Assembly (NCBI GenBank): GCA_029553475.1
Contig: JAKPKV010000033.1
Coordinates: 1 to 50,859 of the forward strand
Reading direction: 5' to 3'
Source of the DNA: Armatimonadota bacterium
GTDB lineage: Bacteria > Armatimonadota > Hebobacteria > CAIYQO01
DNA length: 50,859 bases
The notes under the pieces are model-generated. The model saw only the letters and a program-made list of their open reading frames with translations, ran no database searches and was not told where the DNA came from. Positions within the stretch are counted from its first letter, which is position 1; the number at the start of each line of letters is the position of its first letter. Below are positions 21,669 to 30,977 of this stretch, one piece after another. The translations under genes were made by a program, and so were the position numbers.

Positions 21669-24581
21669 TCAGCCAATCCGCAGCGTGACGATGCCGTGCG
21701 GGGGGAGCTCCGCGGTGAGCATCTCCCCCTCCAGCGTGGCCGTCGTCCGCGGCAGCGGCCGTTCCAGCACGTCCGTCTCCGTCACCGTCTTTCCGGCTGG
21801 CAGCAGCGCCGGGTCAATGCGCACCCGTGCCGTGGTGGCGCGGCCGTCAACCTCATAAAGGCGAATCACCAGCGCCTCGCTGTCCTCCGCCCGCTTCATG
21901 CCGCTCAACAGCACGTTCGGCGTCAGCACCTCCAGCGCGCCGGCGACGGCCGGCAGCTCGCCGGCGTGCTGGCCGGTATTCACCACGTTGAAGGGAAGGT
22001 TGAAGGCGTAGCCGGCGCGGGCGGCGTCGGCGCGCGTCCACGGGCCGATATGCGGCAGCAGGGCGAAGCGGATGGTATGCTGGCCGAGCTCCGGCAGCGG
22101 GTCGGGATCATAGGAGCTGCGAATCAGGTCGAGGCGCAGCGTGTTCCCATCGGCGCTGTGGCCATATGTGCTGGCGTTGACCAGCGTGGCGCCCACCGGC
22201 TGGCGCGTGTCCGCGCGGGTGCCGGTCAGATCGGCCCACTTCTGCGCCGGCACCATCAGCGGGTATTGCGGCAGCGGCGGCGTGCCGCCGCCATAGCGCG
22301 TGAGCGTGTTATAGGTGTACGAGGGCAGCGTCGTCTGGTCGGTGGGGCGCTCCACCCAGCCGTTCGGCGTTTCGTATGTCGCCGTTGGCTCGGCGATGGC
22401 CAGCGGAAAGACCGCGCGCAGCGTGGGGACGCCGTGGCGGTCATGGCCGCGCTCCAGCCAGTTCATCTCCAGCGTGAAATCCACCCGCGGCACGCCCGCC
22501 GCCAGCGCGATGGTGAGCGTGAAGGTGCTGTCGTTGTAGGTGTGTTTCGCGCGCACCACCGCCAGATACGGCCCGTTGTGCGGACACTCCAGCGTGGCGC
22601 CTTCGCGGAACAGCAGGGTTGTGATCGGCTGCCCGTAGATCCAGGCGCTCATGGCGTGCGGCGCTTCCAGCACGTATTCCAGCGCGCCCAGCTTTTCGCC
22701 CGCCGGCACCAGCTCGAGCCCCGTGGCCTTGTCAATGAGGTGGATGATGGCGCCGGATTCCTGCTCCACCGTGACGCGGAGGAACTCATTTTCAATGGTC
22801 CCGCGCCCGTCGCCGGTGCAGGCGGCCTCCACGACGCCGGGCTCCGGCGCGCGCATCACGCTGACGGTGCGATACCCGAATGCCGGCACCTGATGGACGG
22901 GCAGCGCGACGTTCAGGCAGCTATGCCCCCAGAAACCGCCGCGCTCGAGGAACTGCGCCGGGCAGGTATGGCCGGCGTCGTCGCGGATGATGAGCTGGTC
23001 GGGCTGCCAATCGCGGTCCCACAGCGGCACGGTCACCACTTCCGAGCGCGGCCAGGGGTTCGGATTGAAGATGACGAAGGTGTCGCAGCAGGCGCCGCCC
23101 GCGCCGTAGCGGGTGAGGCCGCCATCGCGCGGCATGTCGCCGTGGCCGGCGCCGACGCCCGCGCCCACGCCGGCCCCCAGGCCCGCCGCCGGCGGCGCGC
23201 ACCCGCAGGCCCCCCGCGTATCTACCTTGCCGGCGATGGCGCGCAGCGCGCGCGTCTTCACCATGCTGGTGATCGCCATGATCTCCTGGAACAGCCCCTG
23301 GGCGTGCTCGTACGTCGCGCCCACGCCGGAGCCGGGCAGGATATCGTGGAACTGGTTGAACATGGCATGGCGCCAGCCGGTGAAAAGGTCGGCGGCGGGG
23401 TAGGGGAGGCCGGCGCGCGCCTGGCCGAGCAGCGCATACATCTCCGCCTCGACCAGCGCGTTTTCGCTGGCGCGGTTGGCGCGCTTGACATTGGTTTGCG
23501 CGGTGTAGCAGCCCTCCAGGATGAAGTTCATCTCCTCGTCGAGCACCGGCAGGTTCTCCGCCGTTTCGGCGACGGCGAAGAAGTCGCGCGCGGTGCTGAA
23601 GGTGATGGTCGGGAAGATGGGCCATGCCATCATCGTGCAGGCCATCACCAAATCGCGCCGGGTGGGGCCGCCGCCGTGATCGCCCACGCCGAAGACGAAG
23701 AGGAAGTCCCGCAGGCCGGTCTGTTCCTCGAACTCGAACAGCAGCCGGGTGATGTCGGCGTTGATGACGCCGTTGTACGCGCGGATGTGGTCGTCAAACG
23801 CCAGCACGCGCGAGCCGTCCTGCCCCTGCCACCAAAAGAGCCAGGGCGCGCGGTCATGGCCGCGGTGGAAGTAGTAGTGCTTCACCCCGCCGCGCGCGAG
23901 AATGCCGGGCAGCGAGTGGGGGTGGCCGAAGGTGTCCGGCTCCCAGTCCACGGTGATGGCGTCGTACGGGAAGCCGAATTCCTCCGCGAAGAAGCGGCGG
24001 GTGTAGAGCAGATGGCGGCAGAGAATCTCGCCGGAGGCCATGTTTTTGTCGCCTTCCACCCACTGGCTGGCGGTGATTTCCCAGCGGCCCTCCGCCACGC
24101 GCGCCTTCACGCGGGCATACAGCTCCGGCAGGTAGTCTTTCAGAATCTGGTAGACGGACGCCTGGCTCTGCGAGAAGCGGAACCCGGGGAACTCGTCCAT
24201 CAATCTATCCACGGTGGTGAAGGTATCGTTGACGGTGGCGACCGTCTCCGGCCAGTTCCACATCCAGTTCATATCAATATGCGCGTGCCCCACGCAGTGG
24301 ATGGTATAGGCCTTCGCCGCCGGCCCCAGCGGCGCCAGCACCGCCTCACCCTCCTCCACCGCCCGGGCGATGGGCGTGCCGTGCGCCAGCGCGTCTTCCA
24401 CGGTTTTGGCGGCACGCAGGATGAGCGCCTCCCATTCAGCCCGCTGTGCCGGGTGCGCCCCCGCCAACCGCGCCGCGAATTGTATCTCGGCGCTGAAGCG
24501 CTCCAGCATCCCCTGCGCGCCAGTGCCCGCCGCCGCCAACTGCCGCACCGCGCCGTCTACCCCTGTCAGAAACGTCGTCAT
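21669..24581 (-). CDS. GH38 alpha-mannosidase
   Basis: A 970-residue cytoplasmic enzyme (no signal). The GH38 zinc motif is GHAHIDMNWMW, with His101 and Asp103 as ligands. The nucleophile is Asp216 in WEPDTFGH, and the later FNQFHDILPGS segment supplies the other conserved His. The family's helical middle domain and long C-terminal beta-sandwich follow (FVIFNPNPWPRSEVVTV, then IENEFLRVTVEQESGAI). A Gly/Ala/Cys-rich insert (CGCAPPAAGLGAGVGAG...) separates the catalytic and beta parts. It probably cleaves alpha-mannosides from imported glycans. Its start lies 100 bases from the alpha/beta hydrolase stop on the same strand. Confidence 0.93.
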   Translation of the reverse strand: MTTFLTGVDGAVRQLAAAGTGAQGMLERFSAEIQFAARLAGAHPAQRAEWEALILRAAKTVEDALAHGTPIARAVEEGEAVLAPLGPAAKAYTIHCVGHAHIDMNWMWNWPETVATVNDTFTTVDRLMDEFPGFRFSQSQASVYQILKDYLPELYARVKARVAEGRWEITASQWVEGDKNMASGEILCRHLLYTRRFFAEEFGFPYDAITVDWEPDTFGHPHSLPGILARGGVKHYYFHRGHDRAPWLFWWQGQDGSRVLAFDDHIRAYNGVINADITRLLFEFEEQTGLRDFLFVFGVGDHGGGPTRRDLVMACTMMAWPIFPTITFSTARDFFAVAETAENLPVLDEEMNFILEGCYTAQTNVKRANRASENALVEAEMYALLGQARAGLPYPAADLFTGWRHAMFNQFHDILPGSGVGATYEHAQGLFQEIMAITSMVKTRALRAIAGKVDTRGACGCAPPAAGLGAGVGAGVGAGHGDMPRDGGLTRYGAGGACCDTFVIFNPNPWPRSEVVTVPLWDRDWQPDQLIIRDDAGHTCPAQFLERGGFWGHSCLNVALPVHQVPAFGYRTVSVMRAPEPGVVEAACTGDGRGTIENEFLRVTVEQESGAIIHLIDKATGLELVPAGEKLGALEYVLEAPHAMSAWIYGQPITTLLFREGATLECPHNGPYLAVVRAKHTYNDSTFTLTIALAAGVPRVDFTLEMNWLERGHDRHGVPTLRAVFPLAIAEPTATYETPNGWVERPTDQTTLPSYTYNTLTRYGGGTPPLPQYPLMVPAQKWADLTGTRADTRQPVGATLVNASTYGHSADGNTLRLDLIRSSYDPDPLPELGQHTIRFALLPHIGPWTRADAARAGYAFNLPFNVVNTGQHAGELPAVAGALEVLTPNVLLSGMKRAEDSEALVIRLYEVDGRATTARVRIDPALLPAGKTVTETDVLERPLPRTTATLEGEMLTAELPPHGIVTLRIG

Positions 24582-24681
24582 GTCTTCATCCCTTCTGCTC
24601 CGCCCGCGCGGATGTCAGCCGTTGTTTCGACGTGAATGGCGGGCGTCCCTGCCGGTGATGGGGGGAAGTTGAGGAAAGATG

Positions 24682-25632
24682 TCAGGGCCGGCGCGCGAGA
24701 AACTGTTCCAGATGATCCGCCACCTGGCGCGGACGTTCTTCCTGCGGCAGATGACCGACGCCGGGGAGGATGAGGAGATCGGTCGCCGGCAGCGCGGTCA
24801 GCATCTCCAGCGCCGCGCGCACGGGGGTCACGCGGTCCTGTGCGCCCCACACCAGCGTGACGGGACAGGTGACGCGCCGCAACAGCGGGGTCAGGTCACC
24901 GTCGGGATAGCTCCGTCCCAGGTGGCGCAACGCCGCATACGTGCCGCGTACGCGCAGCGGTCGCTGGTAGGCGGTAATCATCGTCTCGGTGATGGGAACG
25001 TGCTCGCTATAACTGGCGCGCAGCAACCGCCGGACATCCGCGCCCGACACCGCCAGCCGCGCCACGGTCATGCGCAGCAGCGGCGTGCGCGCCATCGCCC
25101 AGAGAAAGGGATAACGCGACAGCATCTGCGCGCCATCGCTGCCCAGCAACGCGACGCCGCGCACCCGATGACCGGCGGTCGCCGCGCACGTCAGCGCCAC
25201 GCGCCCGCCGATGGAATGGCCCACCAGCGCCGCGTCAGTGATCCCCAGGGCGTCCATCAACCCGAGGAGTTGATCGGTCCAATCGTGCGGCGCCAACGTG
25301 GCCGGCCGCCCGGAACCGCCGAAGCCCCACAAGTCCGGACAGATCACGCGATGCCGTTCGCCCAGCAGCACTTGCAGGGCGCTCCAGGTGCGGTGGCTGC
25401 CGGCGAAGCCGTGCACCATGATGAGGGCCTCCCGTCCGCTGCCGTGATCCGTATAGGCCACGCGCCGGCCGCCGATGTCACGGACGCGCATCCCCGCATC
25501 GCACAGGTCTTCGGGCAGCAGGTCTTCGTGGGATGCCTCCGGAAGCCGGCGCGGCAGGAGCGCCGCCACGGTGTCCAGGGCTCCCGCGAGGCCAGGCCAG
25601 CGCATTCGCCGATTCTCACGCTCGATGCTCAT
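24682..25632 (-). CDS. Alpha/beta-hydrolase
   Basis: A 316-residue alpha/beta-hydrolase. The oxyanion-type HGFAGSHRTW, the nucleophile elbow GHSIGG (Ser), the acid in WGAQDRVTP (Asp) and the catalytic His in LPGVGHLPQEE are all in place, so it should be active. A basic cap segment lies between the Ser and the Asp. The substrate is unknown. An ATG is chosen over the TTG one codon upstream. It stands divergent to the rhodanese gene. Confidence 0.88.
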   Translation of the reverse strand: MSIERENRRMRWPGLAGALDTVAALLPRRLPEASHEDLLPEDLCDAGMRVRDIGGRRVAYTDHGSGREALIMVHGFAGSHRTWSALQVLLGERHRVICPDLWGFGGSGRPATLAPHDWTDQLLGLMDALGITDAALVGHSIGGRVALTCAATAGHRVRGVALLGSDGAQMLSRYPFLWAMARTPLLRMTVARLAVSGADVRRLLRASYSEHVPITETMITAYQRPLRVRGTYAALRHLGRSYPDGDLTPLLRRVTCPVTLVWGAQDRVTPVRAALEMLTALPATDLLILPGVGHLPQEERPRQVADHLEQFLARRP

Positions 25633-25875
25633 CAATACGTTCCATCATGGGACGACGTTATCCAAACTACACACACGGTAGCCATCTCACGCGCGTCTGA
25701 ATGTCGTATCATCGCCAAAACGCGCACAAAGACGGACATGCCGCGTAAGCTGATATCCGTTGCGCTGACCGTCGCATGCGGAAACCGAACCGGTGCCTGC
25801 CTCGCGCATGATGCTCATCCGCTGTCGGCTATCGGCGGCGAGGTGGCGGAGATTGTGAACATACGCCGACGGCCT

Positions 25876-25892
25876 GCCCCGCAAAGCGGGGC
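25876..25892. other. Small hairpin in the hydrolase/rhodanese divergent region
   Basis: GCCCCGC-AAA-GCGGGGC, a 7-bp perfect stem with a 3-base loop. It lies in the 334-base gap 25633-25966, about 75 bases upstream of the rhodanese start. Apart from this the gap shows no gene or RNA that I can recognise. Confidence 0.4.
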
Positions 25893-25966
25893 GCATAGGT
25901 CTACACGTCTGGTATGCGCGTGGTGCGATGCGGGAAACATAAAAAAACGGGTCAAGGAGCGGTACG

Positions 25967-26332
25967 ATGACGCCGACACGCGAAGTGCGGGAAATCTCTC
26001 GGCAGGCGCTGGTCGATAAACGCCGGCGCGGCGAGGCATACGTGCTGGTGGATGTGCTGGCACACGAGCACTTTGTCCACAGACACCTGCCCGGCGCGAT
26101 CAATGTCCCGCTGCATATCCTGCGGGACCTGGCGCCGCTGCTGTTCGGTGAGCATGACGAAATTATCGTGTATTGCGCCAATACCGCCTGCGCGGCCAGC
26201 GCCACGGCCGCGAAAATCCTCGGAGGTCTGGGGTTTACCAATGTCTACGACTACGCCGGCGGCATCAAAGACTGGGAAGAGGCTGGGGAAGCCGTGCTGG
26301 CACACGGAGCGCTGGTCACGCTGAAGGGCTGA
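25967..26332 (+). CDS. Single-domain rhodanese
   Basis: A 121-residue rhodanese domain: VLVDVLAHEHFVHRHLPGAINVPL, a catalytic loop beginning at Cys in YCANTACAAS, and FTNVYDYAGGIKDWEEAG at the end. It would carry a persulfide on the loop cysteine for sulfur transfer or detoxification. A second cysteine in the loop (ANTAC) could form a disulfide. The ATG follows AAGGAG (25954-25959). A 45-residue membrane peptide gene starts 19 bases downstream and is probably co-transcribed. Confidence 0.9.
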   Translation: MTPTREVREISRQALVDKRRRGEAYVLVDVLAHEHFVHRHLPGAINVPLHILRDLAPLLFGEHDEIIVYCANTACAASATAAKILGGLGFTNVYDYAGGIKDWEEAGEAVLAHGALVTLKG

Positions 26333-26351
26333 TACGCCACGGGAGGCAGGC

Positions 26352-26489
26352 ATGGCGGTGATGACGCTGTTGGAGATCGTGCTGCTGCTCGCGATACTGG
26401 CCGTCGCGGGACTGCTGCTCTATCGCCTGCTGACGCATCGGCCCGCGCCGCTGCGCGCGGGACAGGTGCTGCTGAGTCGGCGGTACTAG
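26352..26489 (+). CDS. 45-residue single-pass membrane peptide
   Basis: A short gene behind GGGAGGCAG. The product starts MAVMTLLEIVLLLAILAVAG and is one hydrophobic helix (about residues 5-25) followed by a basic tail (YRLLTHRP...LLSRRY). Its position directly after the rhodanese, a good ribosome site and its clear membrane-helix design favour a real small protein. It may tether or regulate the rhodanese, but nothing proves it. Confidence 0.55.
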   Translation: MAVMTLLEIVLLLAILAVAGLLLYRLLTHRPAPLRAGQVLLSRRY

Positions 26490-26501
26490 GGTGAACACGC
26501 C

Positions 26502-28238
26502 CTAAAAAAGCGTACCTTGTTTTTGCGCCTGGATCTCGTCAAGCACGCCGCTGACGTGTTCCCGCACCGCATCGGTGACGCGTCCGCCGGCCTGCAGGCG
26601 GCCCAGCTCCTCGATTTGCTCGTCCCGCGCGAGGGCGCGCATCCGGCTCATCGTGCGCTCCTCCTCCGTCACTTTCTCCAGCAGGAAGTGGCGGTCAGCG
26701 TAAAACGCGAGCTGCGCCAGGTGGGTGACGCAGATGACCTGCGCGTCGCGCGCGACCTGTGCGAGCTTTTCGCCCACCGTTTCCGCCGTGCGGCCGCCGA
26801 TGCCGGTGTCAATCTCGTCGAAGATGAGGGTGGGGACGCCGGCGCCCCGCGCGGAGACGGCCTTCAGGGCCAGCATCACGCGGGAGAGCTCGCCGCCGGA
26901 GGCGATGCGCGCCAGCGGCTTGGGCGGCTCGCCGACGTTCGGCGAGAGGTGGAAGGCGACGAGGTCAATGCCGTTGTCGGTCACCGCCACCCGCTCGCCG
27001 CCGACGGCGATGCCGGAATCCTGCGGGGCGCGGCCGAGATCCACGCGGAAGACGGCGCGGGGCATGCCGAGGTAGGCCAGCTCCGCCTGCAACTGCGCGG
27101 AGAGCAGCTCCGCTAGCGCCGCCCGGCGCTCCGAGAGCGCCGCCGCGCGGGCGGACAGCTCCGCCTCGATCTGGGCGATCTCCGCCGTGAGCTCATCCAC
27201 GCGCTCGGCGTGATGGGTCAACTGGTGCAGCTCCGCGCGCTTCTCGTCACCGTAGGCCAGCACCGCCGCGATCGTCTCCCCATATTTGCGCTTCAACGCG
27301 GCGATGAGCTCCAGCCGCTCCTCGACTTCCTCCAGGCGCTCCGGATCGAACTGCACCCGGTCGCGGTAATCGGCCAGCTCGCGGCAGACGTCGGCGATGT
27401 GCACGGACGCCGCTTCCAGCGAGGAGGCGAGCGGCTCCAGGTCAGCGTCAATGCGCGCCAGACCGGAAAGCTGCAGCTCGCTTTCTCCCAGCGCATCGAG
27501 CACGGAGCGCCCGTCTTCGCCCTCGTAGAGCAGGCGGTAGACGGCGCTGGCGGCGGCGTGCAGACGCTCGGCATTGGCCAGCCGCACGCGCTCGCTCTGC
27601 AGCGCCGCGTCTTCCTCGGGCTGCAGCTGCGCCTTGGCAATTTCCTTCACCTGGAAGCCGAGCAGGTCAATCATCCGCAGGCGCTCGCGCTCGTCGCGCC
27701 GCAGGCCGTGCCGCTCGCGCAGCAGGGCGCTGCGCCGGCTGTTCAGCGCGGCCACGTCGGCGCGGAGCCCCTGGTAGGCGTCATCCCCCAGCGCGTCGAG
27801 GAAGGCACTGTGATGCTCCTCGCGCAGCAGCGACTGGTGCTCGTGCTGGCCGTGCAGGTCCACCAGCAGGTCGCCGGTCCGGCGGATGACGCTGACCGGG
27901 CTGACGCGGCCATTGATGCGCGCGACGTTGCGCCCTTCGCGCGCCACCTCGCGCGTGAGGATGAGCAGCCCGTCTTCCGGCTCCACGCCGATCTCCGCCA
28001 GCGCCGGCGGCAGGTGCGCGCAGTCCGCCAGGTCGAAGGTGGCCTGCACCACCGCCTTCTGCGCGCCGGTGCGCACCAGGTCGGTGCCCGCGCGCTCACC
28101 CAGCAGCACGTTGATGGCGTCAATTACGATGGACTTCCCCGCGCCCGTCTCGCCGGTGAGGATGTTCAACCCGGGCGCGAAGGTGACGGCGAGCCGGTCA
28201 ATGAGCGCGAAATTCTCGATGTACAACTCGGTGAGCAT
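26502..28238 (-). CDS. recN: DNA repair protein RecN
   Basis: A 578-residue SMC-like ATPase that binds DNA ends during double-strand break repair. The Walker A motif is GETGAGKS (residues 29-36), the ABC signature is IASGGELSRVMLALK and Walker B is TLIFDEIDTGIGG. A long coiled-coil middle separates the two halves, as expected for RecN, and length and order match the family. The start MLTELYIENFALIDRL is the family standard. A TATAAT element (28255-28250, minus strand) lies about 11 bases upstream of the ATG, so the mRNA leader would be very short. Confidence 0.96.
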   Translation of the reverse strand: MLTELYIENFALIDRLAVTFAPGLNILTGETGAGKSIVIDAINVLLGERAGTDLVRTGAQKAVVQATFDLADCAHLPPALAEIGVEPEDGLLILTREVAREGRNVARINGRVSPVSVIRRTGDLLVDLHGQHEHQSLLREEHHSAFLDALGDDAYQGLRADVAALNSRRSALLRERHGLRRDERERLRMIDLLGFQVKEIAKAQLQPEEDAALQSERVRLANAERLHAAASAVYRLLYEGEDGRSVLDALGESELQLSGLARIDADLEPLASSLEAASVHIADVCRELADYRDRVQFDPERLEEVEERLELIAALKRKYGETIAAVLAYGDEKRAELHQLTHHAERVDELTAEIAQIEAELSARAAALSERRAALAELLSAQLQAELAYLGMPRAVFRVDLGRAPQDSGIAVGGERVAVTDNGIDLVAFHLSPNVGEPPKPLARIASGGELSRVMLALKAVSARGAGVPTLIFDEIDTGIGGRTAETVGEKLAQVARDAQVICVTHLAQLAFYADRHFLLEKVTEEERTMSRMRALARDEQIEELGRLQAGGRVTDAVREHVSGVLDEIQAQKQGTLF

Positions 28239-28359
28239 GGCCGTGCCCCATTATACACGCTGGACGGGGAGGAAGGGAAAGGCTCCGGCGAAAAATGGCG
28301 TGCGGCTAGAGGAAATGGTGGGGCGCGAGGCGAAGGAGCGAAGCGCAAAGGAGCCAACG

Positions 28360-29307
28360 ATGTCGCTGACCCGCCGCGAGCTTGTCCAGCGCGCCATCGC
28401 GCATGAAGACTGCGGGCGCATCCCGTATGCCCTGCTGTTCACCGGTGACGCCGCGCGGATGCTGTCGGCGCACTACGGCACGGACGATCTCGATGGCGCC
28501 ATCGGCAACTGCATTCGCGGCGTTGGGGCGCCGTGGTGGACGTTCACCAATTTTCCCGCGGATCAATATGCGCCTGACCCCCCGTCCCGCCTGCCCGACG
28601 TCATGGGCACCGGCAGCTACACCGATTTTTATGACGGCATCACCCGCCTGCGCGACACATCCGATGCCTTTCTCCTCGCCTTTTTCTACGCGTCGCTCTT
28701 CGAGAAAGCGTGGTTCGCACGCGGCATGGAGAACCTGCTGGTGGATATGGCGGTGCACGAGGCATACTGCGAGGCGCTGTTTGAGCGCATTGTCGAAGCC
28801 GACCTGATGATGCTGGAGATGATGCTCGCCGCCGACGTGGACGGCGTGCTGCTCGGCTGCGACTGGGGCAGCCAGCAGGCGCTGCTGATGGGGCCGGAGC
28901 ACTGGCGCCGCTACATCGGCCCGCGCCATGCCCGCATGTTCCGGCGCATCCGCGAGGCGGGCAAATACGCCTTTCTCCACTCCTGCGGCAACATCATCGC
29001 CGTGCTGCCCGACGTGGTGGAGATGGGCGTACAGGTGCTGAACCCGGTGCAGCCGGAATGCCTGGATCTCCGCGAGGTCACGGCGCGCTTCGGCGAGGCG
29101 CTCACCTTTTGGGGCGGCATCAGCACCCAGCAGACGCTGCCGATGGGCACGCCGGACGATGTGCGCCGGGAAGCGCGCGAAGCGGCCTCCGTCCTCGGCG
29201 CCGGCGGCGGGTATATTCTCGCCCCCGCGCAGGCGATTCAGGGCGACGTGCCGCTGGAAAACTGCCTGGCGCTGATTGCGGAGGCGCAGGCGCTGTTCGC
29301 CGGCTGA
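28360..29307 (+). CDS. Uroporphyrinogen decarboxylase-like protein
   Basis: A 315-residue member of the UroD superfamily. The beginning MSLTRRELVQRAIAHEDCGRIPYALLF and the late segments YAFLHSCGNIIAVLPDVVEMGVQVLNPVQPECLDL and LTFWGGISTQQTLPMGTPDDV are typical of the UroD/MtaA-type branch common near sugar or methyl metabolism genes, rather than of true HemE. The HxCGN motif can bind zinc in corrinoid methyltransferases of this fold. It starts with ATG after AAAGGAG (28347-28353). The function is uncertain. A miniature element begins 5 bases after its stop. Confidence 0.8.
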   Translation: MSLTRRELVQRAIAHEDCGRIPYALLFTGDAARMLSAHYGTDDLDGAIGNCIRGVGAPWWTFTNFPADQYAPDPPSRLPDVMGTGSYTDFYDGITRLRDTSDAFLLAFFYASLFEKAWFARGMENLLVDMAVHEAYCEALFERIVEADLMMLEMMLAADVDGVLLGCDWGSQQALLMGPEHWRRYIGPRHARMFRRIREAGKYAFLHSCGNIIAVLPDVVEMGVQVLNPVQPECLDLREVTARFGEALTFWGGISTQQTLPMGTPDDVRREAREAASVLGAGGGYILAPAQAIQGDVPLENCLALIAEAQALFAG

Positions 29308-29312
29308 ACTTA

Positions 29313-29474
29313 GAGGCTGTTTTCAAAGGGATCGGCGTTGGCGCGCGGTGGATGGGGCGTGGCTGGCAAGGCGGATGGCCGAGAGTGTGCTGTGGAGTAC
29401 ATGCCAGGCCAGCCAACGTGGCCAGGCGCGGCCCAGACCCGTGAGACGGCGGCGAGCACGTTGAAAACAGTCTC
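29313..29474. mobile_element. TNA-flanked miniature element, copy 1 (162 bp)
   Basis: Terminal inverted repeats GAGGCTGTTTTCAA (29313-29326) and TTGAAAACAGTCTC (29461-29474) agree at 13 of 14 bases. They are flanked by direct TTA repeats (29310-29312, 29475-29477), as in the TNA target sites of some IS5-group elements. There is no coding capacity. The interior shares blocks with copy 2 at 42077, such as CGTGGCTGGCA, TACATGCCAGG and CCAGGCGCG. The right TTA forms the stop codon (TAA on the minus strand) of the NYN gene. Confidence 0.75.
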
Positions 29475-30971
29475 TTAGCGCTCGCGCCACGTATGCGCCC
29501 CGTGGAACGAGCCGACGCGCACGACGCCGTGCGCGATCGCGGCTTTACGGCGTTCGACCGTCTTCGCGTCGGGCCAATCGTCCATGCGGTCATTGGTGAT
29601 GAGCACGGCGCCGCGGGTTTGCGCTTCGCGGATGAGCACCGGGTCGGCGGAGGTGCCGGGCTCGGTCATGGTGAGAAGGCCGTCGTCCACCATGCGCATC
29701 AGCGCGTCGGGCTGGTCAATCTGATGGCGCAGGCTGGCGTCCACGATGATGAGCACCGGAAAGTAGCCTTCCGCCCAGGCGGAGCGGCGAATCTGCTCCA
29801 GGTATTCCAGCTTCCCACGCGCCTGACGGCTCATATTCGCGACGTTGCTGCCGTCTACCACCGCCGGGCGCAGCGGGCCGGTGAGCACGGCGGCGGGGAT
29901 GCCCGCTTTCGCCAGTTTGTGCAGCGCGCCGTTTTCCTTCGCCGGCTGGTCGGCCAGGCGGGCCAGGCCGTCGCGCACGCGCTCGAGGATGGCCGCGTCG
30001 TTCCGCCGCAGCGCAGTGAGGAGGGCGGCGATGGGGAACGCCCGCGGGCCGCGGGGGCCGGGCAGCATCACCGTCTCCTCCGGCGGCGCGGCCTTGCGCG
30101 CGGGCGCGGGTGTTTTCGGCGCCGGAGGCGGAGGGATCGGTGGGGGAGTGTCCGGCGCCACCGCTTGCAGCCGTTCCAGCCCGTGCCGCAGCAACGCGAC
30201 CGCGTCAGCGATCGTCGCGTCGGGCGCCGGCGGCGGGGTCACCGGGCGCTCGCGAAGCTGCCGGCGCAGCGCATCGGCGTCGTCCTCCGCGCGCTTCGCG
30301 CGGCGGCGTTCACGATCAAGCTGCGCCTCCAGCGCGTCCACCTGCCGGCGCAGCAGCGCTTCCAGCTCGCCGGCGGCGCTCAATTGCCGTTCCAGTGCCG
30401 AGATCCCCTGGGCGGTCAGCTCACGTTCGCGCTCGGCGCGTTTCAGCGCGGCGTGCAGCTCCCGCACCCGCCCGTCGAGCGTCGCGAGCTGCCGTCGCAG
30501 CGCGCCGGTGACCGCCGAATCCGTCTCGGGCGCGGGAGCCGGGCTTGTCGCTTCCAGCAGGGGCATGCGCGCCAGCCGATCAGCCCATGCGCGCAGTTCT
30601 TCGCGGTCGGCGCGCCGCAGCGCATACTGCACCGCGGGCTCCCCGTGCGCCGCCACCAGCGGCGCCAGCGTTTCCGGTGATGGGTGAAATGCTTCGTCGG
30701 CAAGGGTGGCGAGAAGCGGCGCGTAGGCTTCCCGCCAGCAGGCGGTCAGCGCCGCGATGATCTGGGGATGTTTGGGCAGCTCGCGTTCCAGCCGGGCGCG
30801 CACGGCGGGCAGCGCCAGCGATTGCACGCGCGCCGCGAACCCCTGAAAGATGATCCGGGCCACACGCTCCTCTCCCTTGATGACCTCCAGCAGCAGCCGG
30901 TTGGGCAGCGCGTTCAGCAGCAACGGCAGCGCGGCAGATTTTTCGTCGTGTGCGTCATCACCGGCAGGCAT
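29475..30971 (-). CDS. Coiled-coil protein with C-terminal NYN/Zc3h12a-like nuclease domain
   Basis: A 498-residue protein. The N-terminal 180 residues are helical and unrecognised. A strong coiled coil follows (about 190-265, rich in RELHAALKRAERERELTAQ and DRERRRAKRAEDDADALRRQ), then a Pro-rich linker. The last 130 residues are a PIN-like NYN domain: AVVDGSNVANMSR, FPVLIIVDASLRHQID, GTSADPVLIREAQTRGAVLITNDRMDDWPD, with acidic residues placed for metal-dependent RNA cleavage. The start MPAGDDAHD is preferred because a TTGAGT/TATACT promoter sits directly before it, predicting a leaderless mRNA. The target RNA is unknown. Confidence 0.8.
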   Translation of the reverse strand: MPAGDDAHDEKSAALPLLLNALPNRLLLEVIKGEERVARIIFQGFAARVQSLALPAVRARLERELPKHPQIIAALTACWREAYAPLLATLADEAFHPSPETLAPLVAAHGEPAVQYALRRADREELRAWADRLARMPLLEATSPAPAPETDSAVTGALRRQLATLDGRVRELHAALKRAERERELTAQGISALERQLSAAGELEALLRRQVDALEAQLDRERRRAKRAEDDADALRRQLRERPVTPPPAPDATIADAVALLRHGLERLQAVAPDTPPPIPPPPAPKTPAPARKAAPPEETVMLPGPRGPRAFPIAALLTALRRNDAAILERVRDGLARLADQPAKENGALHKLAKAGIPAAVLTGPLRPAVVDGSNVANMSRQARGKLEYLEQIRRSAWAEGYFPVLIIVDASLRHQIDQPDALMRMVDDGLLTMTEPGTSADPVLIREAQTRGAVLITNDRMDDWPDAKTVERRKAAIAHGVVRVGSFHGAHTWRER

Positions 30972-30977
30972 GGTGTG

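Noticed and set aside
21374-21676. A 100-codon minus-strand frame between the pilin operon and the mannosidase gene
   Set aside because: It runs through an 18-bp hairpin and a tandem repeat and has no domain or ribosome site; this is regulatory DNA.
21696-24635. A 979-codon plus-strand frame opposite the alpha-mannosidase
   Set aside because: The GH38 catalytic motifs on the minus strand are intact; the opposing frame has only low-complexity Arg/Ala/Gly/His content.
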